In this document: one piece after another, positions 34,432 to 43,227 of the stretch
How positions within the stretch are numbered: the first letter of the stretch is position 1
Layout: the number at the start of each line of letters is the position of its first letter
From: an uncultured Oligoflexia bacterium
GTDB taxonomy: Bacteria; Bdellovibrionota; Bacteriovoracia; Bacteriovoracales; Bacteriovoracaceae
Length of the DNA: 64,000 nt
Reading direction: 5' to 3'
Assembly (NCBI GenBank): GCA_937120495.1
Contig: CAKZJW010000086.1
Location: 1 to 64,000 of the forward strand
Position numbers and translations under genes: made by a program
Notes under the pieces: generated by a model
What the model was told of the DNA's origin: nothing
What the model saw: the letters and a program-made list of their open reading frames with translations, nothing else
Database searches by the model: none

Positions 34432-35307
34432 CTATTTAAAAGATTTCTCTTTTAAGGATTTAAAGTTTTTCCAAGCTTCAATCACTTCTTTTTTATTTCC
34501 ATTTTTGAATGCCTTTACTTGAGGATCAATTGCACCGTATCTATAGGTCACAAGATCTATGTTTTTCTTGTCTCCTAAAATTTGTTGCATTCTTTTAGTG
34601 TGCTTAATATGGTCATCAGCAAAGATGATTGACTTAAACTTAGAGCCTGTTTTGTGTAAAAGAGCTTTAAGCATAAGGCCTTTATTCATACCAGAAGTCA
34701 TAAATAGTCCATTCATGTAACTGGCTTTTCTTGATTTTTTATTACCTGATTTATTTAAGTCAGCTTTAGTAAGACCAAACTTTTTGGGAGATTTTAAGTT
34801 GTATGGTTTAAATACACCTGGATATCCTTTTTTAGGTCCAATAGCAGAAGATTCAAAATTCATTTTGTTCATCTTCAATGCTCTTTGTGTTGCATTTCTA
34901 AAGTCAGGTCCTCGAGAAGTTAGTAGGATAACTTTATATCCCTTCTTTTGTAGAGATTTAATAACTCTTGGTGTTTCTTTTTCACTTGGCATCATTCCAG
35001 ACATAGCAAATATTTGTCCTTGTATATCGAGTAGAGTCCCAAAACTATTAGTTACACAAAAGCTCGGTGCTTTCTTTTTTAAACAATTACTTGTTTGCCA
35101 TCCCCACCACTGGTCTGACCCAAAGTCTTGGTTCATTGCCATTAGGGTATTATCAATATCAAAAACAACAAGAACATTTTTAGTTCCGTGTTTTTTACCT
35201 TTTTCTAAAACTTTTTTTTCAATTTCTAAAACAGAGTTTGTCTCTAGTGCTTCGCCTGAAAATGAAAGTGAACTGATAAGTAGTAACGTAATAATTAAAA
35301 ACTTCAT
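34432..35307 (-). CDS. Exported HAD-like DUF2608 protein
   Basis: 291 aa with a signal peptide ending near residue 17 (LSFS-G). The HAD motifs are complete: VVFDIDNTLMAM (DxDxT, near residue 48), LLTSRG (motif II Ser/Thr), a Lys later in the chain, and FADDHIKH (motif IV acidic pair). DUF2608 proteins are HAD-fold and often secreted in intracellular or host-associated bacteria. A phosphatase activity is expected. It lies between a lipoprotein gene and the barrel gene on the same strand. Confidence 0.78.
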   Translation of the reverse strand: MKFLIITLLLISSLSFSGEALETNSVLEIEKKVLEKGKKHGTKNVLVVFDIDNTLMAMNQDFGSDQWWGWQTSNCLKKKAPSFCVTNSFGTLLDIQGQIFAMSGMMPSEKETPRVIKSLQKKGYKVILLTSRGPDFRNATQRALKMNKMNFESSAIGPKKGYPGVFKPYNLKSPKKFGLTKADLNKSGNKKSRKASYMNGLFMTSGMNKGLMLKALLHKTGSKFKSIIFADDHIKHTKRMQQILGDKKNIDLVTYRYGAIDPQVKAFKNGNKKEVIEAWKNFKSLKEKSFK

Positions 35308-35333
35308 GATCTAACCCTTTAAGTTAATTTATA

Positions 35334-35933
35334 TTAAAATCTAAACATTGCTGTCGTTGCTGCTGAAAAACTTTCTTCTGTTTCTAGCCCGTGGCCATTC
35401 ACATAAATGGTATAAATAGATAATCCAAATGTATCAGTCATCCATAGATTCATACCAGCTGATAAATATATATAAGATAAGTCATATTCCGTTACGGTTA
35501 CATTTCCTACTGCATCTCCAAGCTCAACATCTTTTTCATCTGTTTCAACTTTTACTAGCCTTGGATTGATAAAGACTTCAAAGTACTCTGAAAAAGCCAG
35601 TGAGCTTACAAGCCCGGCGTAGTAGTAAGTAGAGGACTCAGTCCCACCATAGCCAAATTCGGTTGCATGAGAAGCTCCCTTGTCGCTATTTACCAATGAG
35701 TATTTTAAGAAAATACCAGATGTTGGAAAACCACCAAATTCCATTACATATCCAAAATCAAGATTTTGAGATGCACCGTAACCAAGTTTTAGGTAATAGC
35801 CTGAGTTGGCAGAACCAAGTTCAAATCGTGTATTACCAGCACCGTAGCTTTTACCACTTTTATTTGATGAAAACGGAGCTAGTGAACAACTTGTTAAAAT
35901 GGATAGAAATAGTATAGGTAAAAGAGTCTTCAT
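35334..35933 (-). CDS. Lipoprotein with outer-membrane barrel-like strands, unknown function
   Basis: 199 aa with a lipoprotein signal (LFLSILTSC, Cys16). The rest is Gly/Ser/Tyr-rich alternating beta-strands (for example FELGSANSGYYLKLGYGAS and YIYLSAGMNLW) ending in TAMFRF, which looks like a small barrel with a C-terminal Phe. I do not recognise a family. It overlaps the EEP nuclease stop by 1 nt, so coupled expression is likely. Confidence 0.6.
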   Translation of the reverse strand: MKTLLPILFLSILTSCSLAPFSSNKSGKSYGAGNTRFELGSANSGYYLKLGYGASQNLDFGYVMEFGGFPTSGIFLKYSLVNSDKGASHATEFGYGGTESSTYYYAGLVSSLAFSEYFEVFINPRLVKVETDEKDVELGDAVGNVTVTEYDLSYIYLSAGMNLWMTDTFGLSIYTIYVNGHGLETEESFSAATTAMFRF

Positions 35934-37123
35934 TATTTAAGCCTGAATTTTCCGTAGAGAGGGTAATGATCACTTGCAGCTTTGAACACCTTGTCTGACG
36001 GATCAACTAGTGCATAACAAGTTTTTCCCTTTTCGCTCCAACTAACAAGAACTTCTGTGTTTGAGGTAGGAGTTGGTCTTTTTTTACATCCCAATTGGGT
36101 ACGCTTGAATACAGGATGTATGATGTTTGCTTCTAAAACTTCTATATTTTTACTAACAAGGATATAGTCTAGCATTAATCGAAGTGGCTTTTTACCAAAA
36201 CCACCGCCTTCATTTGTGAAGCTGAAGCTTTTTGGATCTTTCCAGAATTTTGCTTTCAAATCAAGCCTTCTTAAAATTTCACTTCCAGGGTTTTCTATGG
36301 ATGAAAAGGCTGTGTTCCAGTCTCCTGCTGCAATAAAGTATGCATCTTTTTTCAAAGGAGTAACTCCGGGTAGACTTACTTTGATATCTGTTGAACCCGT
36401 CAGGTACCATTCTAAAAATCGCAATTGATCTTTGTTTCTTTGGTAGTTTGGAGTGCTCATATTCCCAAAGTGAAAAGAGGGAACTGTGTGAAGAATAATT
36501 ATATGAACTTCTTTTGAATTTAAGCTGATTGTTATATCGGAAAAGTTTTTGTCAAATAATTCAGCATCTTCAGGGTAGGGCTTTCCTTGAGCTGTTCTAA
36601 ACTTTGAAAAGTCCGCTTGAGGATTAAAGTCTTTCCATTTTATCTTTGAAAATACTTTCTTTCCAATGATTTTTTTCTTCGATAGGAGTCCACTTGAGTA
36701 CTGTCCAGGTAAAGTTCCAAAATTAATTTGATCTGCGTTCTTTCTGGCCTCTGGAGTATTTGGTTTTATAAAGTATTCACCATTGTGATTTGGTTTCGCA
36801 TTTAATCCAGTATTTGCTGGATCAAAGCTCGAAAAGTTATGTTTGTGTAGATTGAGAAGTGATTTTATTTTATGTAAATTTTTACCTTTAGTTTTAAATG
36901 ATGAATCTGGTACTGAAGGAAAGTCATATTGAACTTCGTTTAAAGAAAAAAGATCGAAGTCATATTTATTGATGATTTCTTTTACAGCTTTAATCTGCTC
37001 ATTGGATTTATTTAGCTTTGTGCTATCGAGCTCTTTTATGTTGTAGTGGAAAAAAGAGATCTCATCTTTTGCCATTAAAGTTCCTGCAATTAAAAAAGTA
37101 AGCAATAGTGTAGTAATTTTCAT
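35933..37123 (-). CDS. Secreted EEP-family nuclease/phosphodiesterase
   Basis: 396 aa with a signal peptide ending near residue 18 (LMA-K) and a GAGAGG ribosome site. EEP motifs are FHYNIKEL, FSLNEVQ (metal-binding Glu), IILHTVPSF, AAGDWNTAF (Asp/Asn), LDYILVS and the final ASDHYPLYG (Asp-His). A long insert between residues 90 and 200 distinguishes it from the two other EEP proteins here. It heads a minus-strand run that continues through the lipoprotein and DUF2608 genes. The substrate is unknown. Confidence 0.82.
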   Translation of the reverse strand: MKITTLLLTFLIAGTLMAKDEISFFHYNIKELDSTKLNKSNEQIKAVKEIINKYDFDLFSLNEVQYDFPSVPDSSFKTKGKNLHKIKSLLNLHKHNFSSFDPANTGLNAKPNHNGEYFIKPNTPEARKNADQINFGTLPGQYSSGLLSKKKIIGKKVFSKIKWKDFNPQADFSKFRTAQGKPYPEDAELFDKNFSDITISLNSKEVHIIILHTVPSFHFGNMSTPNYQRNKDQLRFLEWYLTGSTDIKVSLPGVTPLKKDAYFIAAGDWNTAFSSIENPGSEILRRLDLKAKFWKDPKSFSFTNEGGGFGKKPLRLMLDYILVSKNIEVLEANIIHPVFKRTQLGCKKRPTPTSNTEVLVSWSEKGKTCYALVDPSDKVFKAASDHYPLYGKFRLK

Positions 37124-37350
37124 AATTTACCTCTCAGAAGTAGTATCAAAGTCTATATAATTTGACGAGAGTTCATCCAAATTTAAATAAAGACTACAAG
37201 GCCATTCTGATCGAGATTTCAGTAGTTTAGTGTGTAGGTTTATGGTTTTTTCCAAGGAGTGTTATAGAAATTACATAGGAGAAGCTAATTTATTGTTCAT
37301 TGTGAAGCAACGTGTTAAAAACATAAAAAATAATCCCCGAAGGAGAAGCT

Positions 37351-39285
37351 ATGAAGTTTAATAAAGCTTTGAAATTAATTGTATTGGTAAGTTTATCATC
37401 TGGAGCATTCGCTAACGATGATTTAATTGAGAATGATCTAAAAAGAAAATTCAGTCCGCCAAAAAATCAATTTGGAAAAAGTATATATCCATTTGTACCT
37501 GTATCTACTGCACACCTTAAACAGCGTGTAAGAATCATGTCTGAAGATAAAAACTTTATTCAAAACTTCAATGAGATTATTTCTAGAAAGCTAAGTAAAA
37601 GAAATACACAAAATGCTGTAACTCCTGGTGCAAAACCGTGGATGAGTACTTATTGGCCACTGCAAAAAGGCCTTGTTGCTGATCCATATAAGTCAGGTGG
37701 GAGTCTTAGACGGCTTGATAAAGAACTTCTTTGGAAAGGTAACTATAAACGACTTATTAAAAGACAAAACACTGTTCAAAAAAATTGGCGTGAGCTTGAT
37801 AATGAACAACTAGAAACTCTAGCGCCTTCGGAGAAATACGATATTCTTCTTGGAGATGAGAACTTTACACTTACAAAAAAAGTTGTGAAATACATGCATG
37901 ACTGGGGAACGAAAAAAGAAAATGCGTTCCTTTCTAAAATGGATAAAGTTGGAGCTAATACTTGGCAACTAGCAAATAATTATATGCAATGGGGATGGCT
38001 AAATGGTGACAATATTCCATACCAAACAGCTGATGAAGCCTATCCACTAGCAAGCCGTCTTAGAGGTGGATTAACTGATGAGATTGCAAAACATCTTTTA
38101 AAGAAAGGTCAGGCAAATTCTCTTGAGTCTGCACTTTCTATGGCAAAACCCATGGCAATTGCTGAACAAAAGAATTATATCTTAAAACCAGCAAGTAAAA
38201 CGATTGCTACTTGGGAAGGTATATGTCATGGATGGTCTACAGCGGCTGGAAATGTTCCTCGTCCAAGAAAAACGGTTACTTTTACATTAGATAACGGGAA
38301 GACTTTAAAGTTTTACCCAGATGATTTAAAAGCACTTGCTTCATATATGTGGGCTAACTCACTTATTCAAGATTCAAGAAATTACGATGCTAAGACAGAT
38401 TCATTCTCTGGCGGTGGTATTTTAATGGAAGGTCTTAGATGTAATGATAGAAATGCAGACCATGATCCTTGGGGAAGAGTATATGATAAAACTCCAGATG
38501 ATTATTCAAAAGAGCTTGAGCCAAGATGTGTTGGGGTTCACCCTGCTATTTGGCACCTTGGTCTAGTAAATATTATTGGTAAGCAAGGTAGAAGTTTTAT
38601 TGTTGAAAGAAAAATTTCTGAAGCAGTAGATAATCATCCAATGTATGGATATAAGGCAACTTACTTTAATCCATATACTGGTGAGTATGATGGAAGTGTT
38701 CAATCAAAAGTAAAAAAAATAACAGCTGCAGATCAATTTAAAGCTTTTAGGAATCCAGAAGCTACTCATATTGTTGGTGTAAAACTTTCGATGACGTATA
38801 TCAATTGGAAAAGACCAACGAGAGCAGCAACTGATAGTGAGTCTAAAGACAGTGAAAAGACAATTGATATGCTATACGATCTTGAACTAGATGCTTCTGG
38901 AAATATTGTTGGTGGACAATGGCGTACAATTGAATCTGGTAAGCCTAAATTCTTAATTAATAAGAAAAACAGAAAGCAGCCAGATTTTTTCTGGTCAGTT
39001 ACTAAGACTTGGAAAAACTATTTTAGAGGAAGAACAGATCTTCCAGAATGGAAAGATGGTCTGCCACCAAGTGAATATAAGGCGGCATCTGTAGCTGCAG
39101 CAAATCAGCTATACTACTCGACACCTCAGTATAATTGGTATGATAGATGTACGATAAAAAGAGATAAAAAAACGAAGCTAAACAAAAAGCTTCCAAAAGA
39201 AATTCGTGTTAACTGTGAGCATATTTATGAAAAGCCACAGCCACTGATTCAAGTCGTTAACAAACTAATTGATATGGCAAAATAA
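37351..39285 (+). CDS. Secreted transglutaminase-elicitor-like protein
   Basis: 644 aa with a signal peptide ending near residue 22 (GAFA-N) and a GAAGGAGAAG ribosome site. The sequence resembles the transglutaminase-elicitor family (PF16683 type, known from oomycete cell-wall transglutaminases): PWMSTYWPL near residue 97, WEGICHGWSTAA with candidate nucleophile Cys292, and HPAIWHLGLVN with candidate His402. A protein cross-linking or amide-exchange role outside the cytoplasm is possible. It stands alone, with a 227-bp upstream region and its own terminator. Family call is from memory of motifs and needs a profile search. Confidence 0.6.
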   Translation: MKFNKALKLIVLVSLSSGAFANDDLIENDLKRKFSPPKNQFGKSIYPFVPVSTAHLKQRVRIMSEDKNFIQNFNEIISRKLSKRNTQNAVTPGAKPWMSTYWPLQKGLVADPYKSGGSLRRLDKELLWKGNYKRLIKRQNTVQKNWRELDNEQLETLAPSEKYDILLGDENFTLTKKVVKYMHDWGTKKENAFLSKMDKVGANTWQLANNYMQWGWLNGDNIPYQTADEAYPLASRLRGGLTDEIAKHLLKKGQANSLESALSMAKPMAIAEQKNYILKPASKTIATWEGICHGWSTAAGNVPRPRKTVTFTLDNGKTLKFYPDDLKALASYMWANSLIQDSRNYDAKTDSFSGGGILMEGLRCNDRNADHDPWGRVYDKTPDDYSKELEPRCVGVHPAIWHLGLVNIIGKQGRSFIVERKISEAVDNHPMYGYKATYFNPYTGEYDGSVQSKVKKITAADQFKAFRNPEATHIVGVKLSMTYINWKRPTRAATDSESKDSEKTIDMLYDLELDASGNIVGGQWRTIESGKPKFLINKKNRKQPDFFWSVTKTWKNYFRGRTDLPEWKDGLPPSEYKAASVAAANQLYYSTPQYNWYDRCTIKRDKKTKLNKKLPKEIRVNCEHIYEKPQPLIQVVNKLIDMAK

Positions 39286-39293
39286 GATAAAAG

Positions 39294-39318
39294 GGGAGCT
39301 AATTAGCTCCCTTTTTTT
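39294..39318. terminator. Rho-independent terminator, shared by convergent genes
   Basis: Stem GGGAGCT/AGCTCCC with an AATT loop, followed by seven T on the plus strand. A-rich sequence on the left gives a weaker T-tract on the minus strand. It ends the transglutaminase-elicitor-like gene and overlaps the stop of the minus-strand gene. Confidence 0.85.
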
Positions 39319-39689
39319 ATGTCTTTTCTCTTTTTAGATTTTGATGCGTATTCTTCTTTATCCATAGTAATCAATTTACAAGGAAGCTCACCATTACAAT
39401 TTTCAAACTGCTTTAATAAAAAATCATAATCATAATTCGCGAGTAATCTCTTTGTTGGAGTCAAAAGAACGATAACAATATGCTTCCCCTCTTTACTCCT
39501 TTCAACAAGTTTAGAAAGAGGAGGATTGAGCTCAGACTCCTTGTAGAAAAACTCTAACGACTCACCCTGACCATTTGATTCGATAACTATCTTTTGAGGT
39601 CTAATAAGCAATATATAGATAATTCCGACACTTATAATAATGCATACAGCTATAAAAAGTTTAAATACTGAGTTTTCTTTCGTTTCCAT
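39303..39689 (-). CDS. Single-pass membrane protein of unknown function
   Basis: 128 aa. One transmembrane helix (about residues 11-30) follows a short N-terminus, so the 95-residue remainder is probably periplasmic. That part has a hydrophobic strand (HIVIVLLTP) and two Cys in a short loop (CNGELPC, about 93-99) that may form a disulfide. It ends in a very basic tail. I do not recognise a family. The stop codon lies within the terminator hairpin. Confidence 0.55.
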   Translation of the reverse strand: METKENSVFKLFIAVCIIISVGIIYILLIRPQKIVIESNGQGESLEFFYKESELNPPLSKLVERSKEGKHIVIVLLTPTKRLLANYDYDFLLKQFENCNGELPCKLITMDKEEYASKSKKRKDIKKGS

Positions 39690-39704
39690 TTTAATCCTAA
39701 TACC

Positions 39705-39732
39705 TTGACTCTTAAGAAATAGATATTATCTT
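39705..39732 (+). promoter_or_regulatory. Sigma-70-like promoter of htpX
   Basis: TTGACT (39705-39710), 16-nt spacer, TATCTT (39727-39732). It precedes an AAGGAG ribosome site and the ATG at 39774, leaving a leader of about 35 nt. Confidence 0.4.
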
Positions 39733-39773
39733 TAAATATGTATTCAGACAAAACAAACTTTAAGGAGTTTTAA

Positions 39774-40673
39774 ATGTTTAAACGAGTTGGGCTTTTCATA
39801 ATTACAAATATTGCAATTATGGCCATGATCACAATTGTTATTAATGTATTTGGTCTTGAGCCTTATATGAGTCAGTATGGACAAAACTATCAATCATTAC
39901 TTATATTCTGTGCGATTTTTGGTATGGGGGGATCTTTTATATCTCTTCAGATCAGCCGTTGGATGGCCAAAAGATCAATGGGCGTTCAGCTAATTGAAGG
40001 AAATGGTCAGTTCTCTGGTTTATACAACACTGTTCAAAGACTCTCTAATTCAGCAAATCTTCCAAAGATGCCTGAAGTTGGAATTTATAACTCACCAGAG
40101 GTAAATGCTTTTGCAACGGGTCCCTCAAAATCAAAAGCTCTTGTTGCTGTTTCTACTGGTCTTCTCGATAGTATGACTCAAGATGAAGTCGAAGGTGTAC
40201 TGGCCCACGAGATTGCTCACATCGCAAACGGTGATATGGTTACTCTTACTCTTATTCAAGGGGTAGTTAATACATTTGTTATGTTCTTTGCTAGGATTGC
40301 GGCTTTTGCAGTTCAGAATGCCTTGAGATCAGATGATGATGAGGGTGAGGGAATGGGATTCTTCTTAAACTTCGCTCTTATAATGGTTTTTCAAATGGTG
40401 TTTGGCTTACTTGGCTCAATTGTTGTGGCTTTCTTTTCTCGCTATAGAGAATACAGAGCAGATTCAGGAGCAGCGAGACTGGCAGGTAGGGAAAAAATGA
40501 TTGCAGCTTTAAAAAGATTAGAAGCTCAACATAGTGCTGGAAGATTTGTTAAGAATGAAGACCAAGCTATTAATGCAATGAAGATCTCATCTAAAGATGG
40601 TCTTATGGCATTACTCTCAACTCACCCTCCACTTAGTTCAAGAATTAAAGCACTCGAGATGAATGCTAGATAA
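39774..40673 (+). CDS. htpX: HtpX, membrane zinc metalloprotease
   Basis: 299 aa, the usual HtpX length. Two N-terminal membrane helices (about 7-27 and 42-60) precede the M48 catalytic domain with HEIAH (His145, Glu146, His149), and further hydrophobic segments lie at about 155-180 and 195-222. The third zinc ligand is the Glu of EYRADSGAA. HtpX removes damaged inner-membrane proteins with FtsH. The gene has its own promoter-like sequence, ribosome site and terminator, so it is probably monocistronic. Confidence 0.93.
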   Translation: MFKRVGLFIITNIAIMAMITIVINVFGLEPYMSQYGQNYQSLLIFCAIFGMGGSFISLQISRWMAKRSMGVQLIEGNGQFSGLYNTVQRLSNSANLPKMPEVGIYNSPEVNAFATGPSKSKALVAVSTGLLDSMTQDEVEGVLAHEIAHIANGDMVTLTLIQGVVNTFVMFFARIAAFAVQNALRSDDDEGEGMGFFLNFALIMVFQMVFGLLGSIVVAFFSRYREYRADSGAARLAGREKMIAALKRLEAQHSAGRFVKNEDQAINAMKISSKDGLMALLSTHPPLSSRIKALEMNAR

Positions 40674-40677
40674 TAAA

Positions 40678-40705
40678 AAAGGGAGCAAAAAAGCTCCCTT
40701 TATTT
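40678..40705. terminator. Bidirectional Rho-independent terminator after htpX
   Basis: Stem GGGAGC/GCTCCC (extended by three A-T pairs) with an A6 loop, followed by TTTATTTT on the plus strand and preceded by an A-run giving a T-tract on the minus strand. It separates htpX from the convergent small secreted protein gene. Confidence 0.88.
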
Positions 40706-40728
40706 TATCTATTAATTAAAACTTTAAA

Positions 40729-41052
40729 TTAGTTTTCAACACATTTTAAAACCGAAGAAGTTTCAGAACACTCATCAGCAGCAGTTAAAATAAAGTCCTC
40801 AGAATCAAAGTCTAAAGTTCTTACATAACCATTCCACTCACTTAGCTCAACACTAAATGCATTAGTGATATCTGTTGTAACAACTGATAAAGCCTCAGTT
40901 CCATCAGAAGCAACTTCAGTAATAAATGCATCACCGTGATAAATATTAATCTCAAGCTTTTGAATATCTCCAAATTGAGTTTCACAAGTATAGCTATTTG
41001 CGAAAGAGAATGCTGAGAATGACATAAGCGCTAAAACAATTAGTTTTTTCAT
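40729..41052 (-). CDS. Small secreted protein of unknown function
   Basis: 107 aa from the ATG at 41052, chosen because it begins the signal peptide (MKKLIVLALMSFSAFSFA) and has a GGAGA site upstream; a start five codons earlier is possible. The mature part is about 90 aa, acidic, and has four Cys (in YTCETQ, ADECSETSSVLKCVE), so disulfides in the periplasm are likely. The sequence is beta-rich with Thr/Glu/Asp. I do not recognise a family. Confidence 0.6.
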   Translation of the reverse strand: MKKLIVLALMSFSAFSFANSYTCETQFGDIQKLEINIYHGDAFITEVASDGTEALSVVTTDITNAFSVELSEWNGYVRTLDFDSEDFILTAADECSETSSVLKCVEN

Positions 41053-41156
41053 AGTATTGATCTCCAAGATTTAATTATTTTAGTGGCTTATACCTCAAAA
41101 TGGCACGGAATGTGTTTTTTATTGAACAAAAGGGAAAAATACTGAAAAATATACAT

Positions 41157-41621
41157 ATGAATCAAGCAATTATCTGTTCATTTACTCTTTTGGCTATCTT
41201 ACTAATTGGTAGTGACGCTAAATCTGCTGAGCTAAAACCCTTTGAGACAGATTATTGTACACTTTTTCCAGAGGGTCCTCCATCTAAGCCTGGAGCGTGG
41301 AAAGACTGCTGCCTAAAGCATGACTTAGTTTACTGGGCGGGTGGTATAAAATCTCAACAGAAACTAGCAGATATAGAGCTTAGAAAGTGTGTTGAACAAA
41401 AGAGCTCAAAGTTCTATGGAAGTATGATGTATCACGGAGTAAGGTTTGGTCACTATTCTCCAATAAAGGCAAAGACCAGATGGGGGCATGGTTGGTCTGA
41501 TAAAAGAAAATTCAAAGCTTTGAGTTCTAAAGAAAAACTCATTGTTAGAGATCTTCTTAATCAAAGTAATATTAATCCCTTATATATTGAAAATTATATA
41601 TTCTTATATATAGATGATTAA
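41157..41621 (+). CDS. Secreted phospholipase-A2-like protein
   Basis: 154 aa from the ATG at 41157, which opens a signal peptide ending near residue 24; an upstream in-frame ATG at 41100 would bury it. The mature N-terminus has the phospholipase A2 active-site helix: DCCLKHDLVYWAGG, with His55-Asp56 after the Cys pair 51-52. The preceding CTLFPEGPP segment is at the place of the calcium loop but lacks the usual GxGxP. Family resemblance is therefore to the bacterial PLA2-like group. A lipase role in the periplasm or outside the cell is plausible; it has no evident partner nearby. Confidence 0.6.
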   Translation: MNQAIICSFTLLAILLIGSDAKSAELKPFETDYCTLFPEGPPSKPGAWKDCCLKHDLVYWAGGIKSQQKLADIELRKCVEQKSSKFYGSMMYHGVRFGHYSPIKAKTRWGHGWSDKRKFKALSSKEKLIVRDLLNQSNINPLYIENYIFLYIDD

Positions 41622-41660
41622 ATAGCTCAAGTTATTGTCTAAAGTTTCCGAAGAGCATTT

Positions 41661-42308
41661 ATGAAAAAATATCTAATAATGCTACTTACTCTAATTATTA
41701 CTCAATCTGTATTTGCTGATAGCGACTGCTTATTAAAATACAAATCAAAGTTTTTCAAAAAGAATGAAAAATATGACAAAGCAGTTCATCGTTATAATAG
41801 AAGATATAAAAAATATAAAGAGAAGAAAAAAAGAAGTATTGAAGCCGCCTTTCATTCAAATCCGCTCGTGGCTGCAGTTGGAGTTTCATCATACAAAAGT
41901 ATTGACCCACCAGTGAAGCCCAAAATTGAAGATTATAAGATGTTTGAAAAAAGTATTATTCGAGCCTATGAGGTTAATCTTTCTTCAGACTCAAGTGAAG
42001 AGTCTAAACTATTAACTAAGATCTATGACAAGGCCTCTATAATTGCTCCGGGTGTAAGCCAAGCTGCAGTTCAAAAAGTAATACGAACTCAGATGGATAG
42101 TGGAGAGTACTGTGGTTGGTTTAGTAGTGTTAAAAAACCACAAGGTGTAATGGATATTGTTTTAAATAAAATTAAAAAAGATAGAAAGAACATTGTTCTT
42201 GCCAGTGAAGCAAATATTAATGACGTTTCTATTAATCAAAGACAATTATCATTTGGAGAAGGCGAGTCTAAAGCGAGAAAAGATACTAGCTCTGCAAACG
42301 AGCAATAG
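41661..42308 (+). CDS. Secreted basic protein of unknown function
   Basis: 215 aa with a signal peptide ending near residue 19 (SVFA-D) and a GAAGAG ribosome site. The mature N-terminus is strongly Lys/Arg/Tyr-rich (for example YNRRYKKYKEKKKRS), followed by a helical middle and a polar tail. Two Cys are present (CLL near residue 23 and YCGW near 150). I do not recognise a family. Its 3' end overlaps the convergent flavin enzyme gene by 23 bp. Confidence 0.55.
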   Translation: MKKYLIMLLTLIITQSVFADSDCLLKYKSKFFKKNEKYDKAVHRYNRRYKKYKEKKKRSIEAAFHSNPLVAAVGVSSYKSIDPPVKPKIEDYKMFEKSIIRAYEVNLSSDSSEESKLLTKIYDKASIIAPGVSQAAVQKVIRTQMDSGEYCGWFSSVKKPQGVMDIVLNKIKKDRKNIVLASEANINDVSINQRQLSFGEGESKARKDTSSANEQ

Positions 42309-43227
42309 ATTCTCGGTACTCATCAACTAGTTTACTAATCATCTGATCGGTAGAGGGTATATCCTTAATTGATGAACACACTTGTCCAATTTCAAGCTCA
42401 CCTTCGTCAATATCACCTTCGAGCATTCCAAGTTTAGCGCGTCCCTTTCCAAGAAGTTCAGTAAGTTCTTCATCGCTTGCACAAGAATTTTCTAGACTTT
42501 GAACTTCATTAAAAAATTTATTTTTCAAAAGCCTAACGGGAACTAAATTTTTCATCATAAGCTTAGTTGAAGCACTTGTGGCTTTTAAAATTTCATTCTT
42601 GTAGTTATCGTGAGCGCTACTTTCTTTGGTCATCAAAAATCGAGTACCCATCTGAATACCTTCTGCACCAAGGGCAAAGCCCGCAACAATTGATTGACCA
42701 GAAGCAAATCCACCAGCAGCAATAACGGGAATACTAACTGCAGATACGACTTGAGGAATTAGGGCCATAGTTGTAATTTCATCTCGACCATTATGCCCTC
42801 CGGCTTCAAAACCTTCAGCAACGATTGCATCCACGCCAGCTTTTTCACACTTTATTGCAAGTTCTGGACTAGAAGTTACATGGATAACAGTGCAGCCTTT
42901 TTCTTTTAAAAATGAAGTGTATTTTTTTGGACTTCCGGCACTTGTTATAAATATTTTAATTCCAGCTTCAAGTGCAATTTTTATTTGCTCATCAACTTTT
43001 GAATAAAGAAGAGGGATATTAATAGCGAGAGGTTTTGAGGTTAAGCTTAGTGCTTTATCAAGATGGGTCTTTAAAAGATCTGGTTTCATTGAACCGGCTC
43101 CTATAACTCCAAGGCATCCTGCTTCAGATGCTGCTGCCGCAAGCTTTGCTCCAGAAACCCAAACCATTCCACCTTGAATAATAGGGTATTTTATATTGAG
43201 AAGTTTTGTGATTTTAGTTTGTTTCAT
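42286..43227 (-). CDS. FMN-dependent nitronate monooxygenase / FabK-like oxidoreductase
   Basis: 313 aa TIM-barrel flavoenzyme of the 2-nitropropane dioxygenase superfamily. Motifs are PIIQGGMVWVSGAKLAAA near residue 15, VIGAGS, AEGFEAGGHNGRDE near residue 138, and IPVIAAGGFASGQS (FMN phosphate site) near residue 170. Length and the EGFEAGGH motif fit both nitronate monooxygenases and the enoyl-ACP reductase FabK. No fatty-acid synthesis genes are nearby, so I leave the reaction open. It overlaps the upstream MnmD-like gene by 4 bp. Confidence 0.8.
   Translation of the reverse strand: MKQTKITKLLNIKYPIIQGGMVWVSGAKLAAAASEAGCLGVIGAGSMKPDLLKTHLDKALSLTSKPLAINIPLLYSKVDEQIKIALEAGIKIFITSAGSPKKYTSFLKEKGCTVIHVTSSPELAIKCEKAGVDAIVAEGFEAGGHNGRDEITTMALIPQVVSAVSIPVIAAGGFASGQSIVAGFALGAEGIQMGTRFLMTKESSAHDNYKNEILKATSASTKLMMKNLVPVRLLKNKFFNEVQSLENSCASDEELTELLGKGRAKLGMLEGDIDEGELEIGQVCSSIKDIPSTDQMISKLVDEYRESIARLQS

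Noticed and set aside
35209-35216. T8 tract in the DUF2608 gene as a phase-variation tract
   Set aside because: Homopolymers of 7-8 are common in AT-rich coding sequence, and the frame is intact.
34784-35314. 176-codon plus-strand frame
   Set aside because: Antisense to the complete DUF2608 gene with HAD motifs and signal peptide.
37156-37186. TTGACG as a -35 for the transglutaminase-elicitor-like gene
   Set aside because: The sequence 17 nt downstream (AAATAA) matches TATAAT at only two positions.
41100-41156. Upstream start for the PLA2-like protein
   Set aside because: It would bury the signal peptide that starts at 41157.
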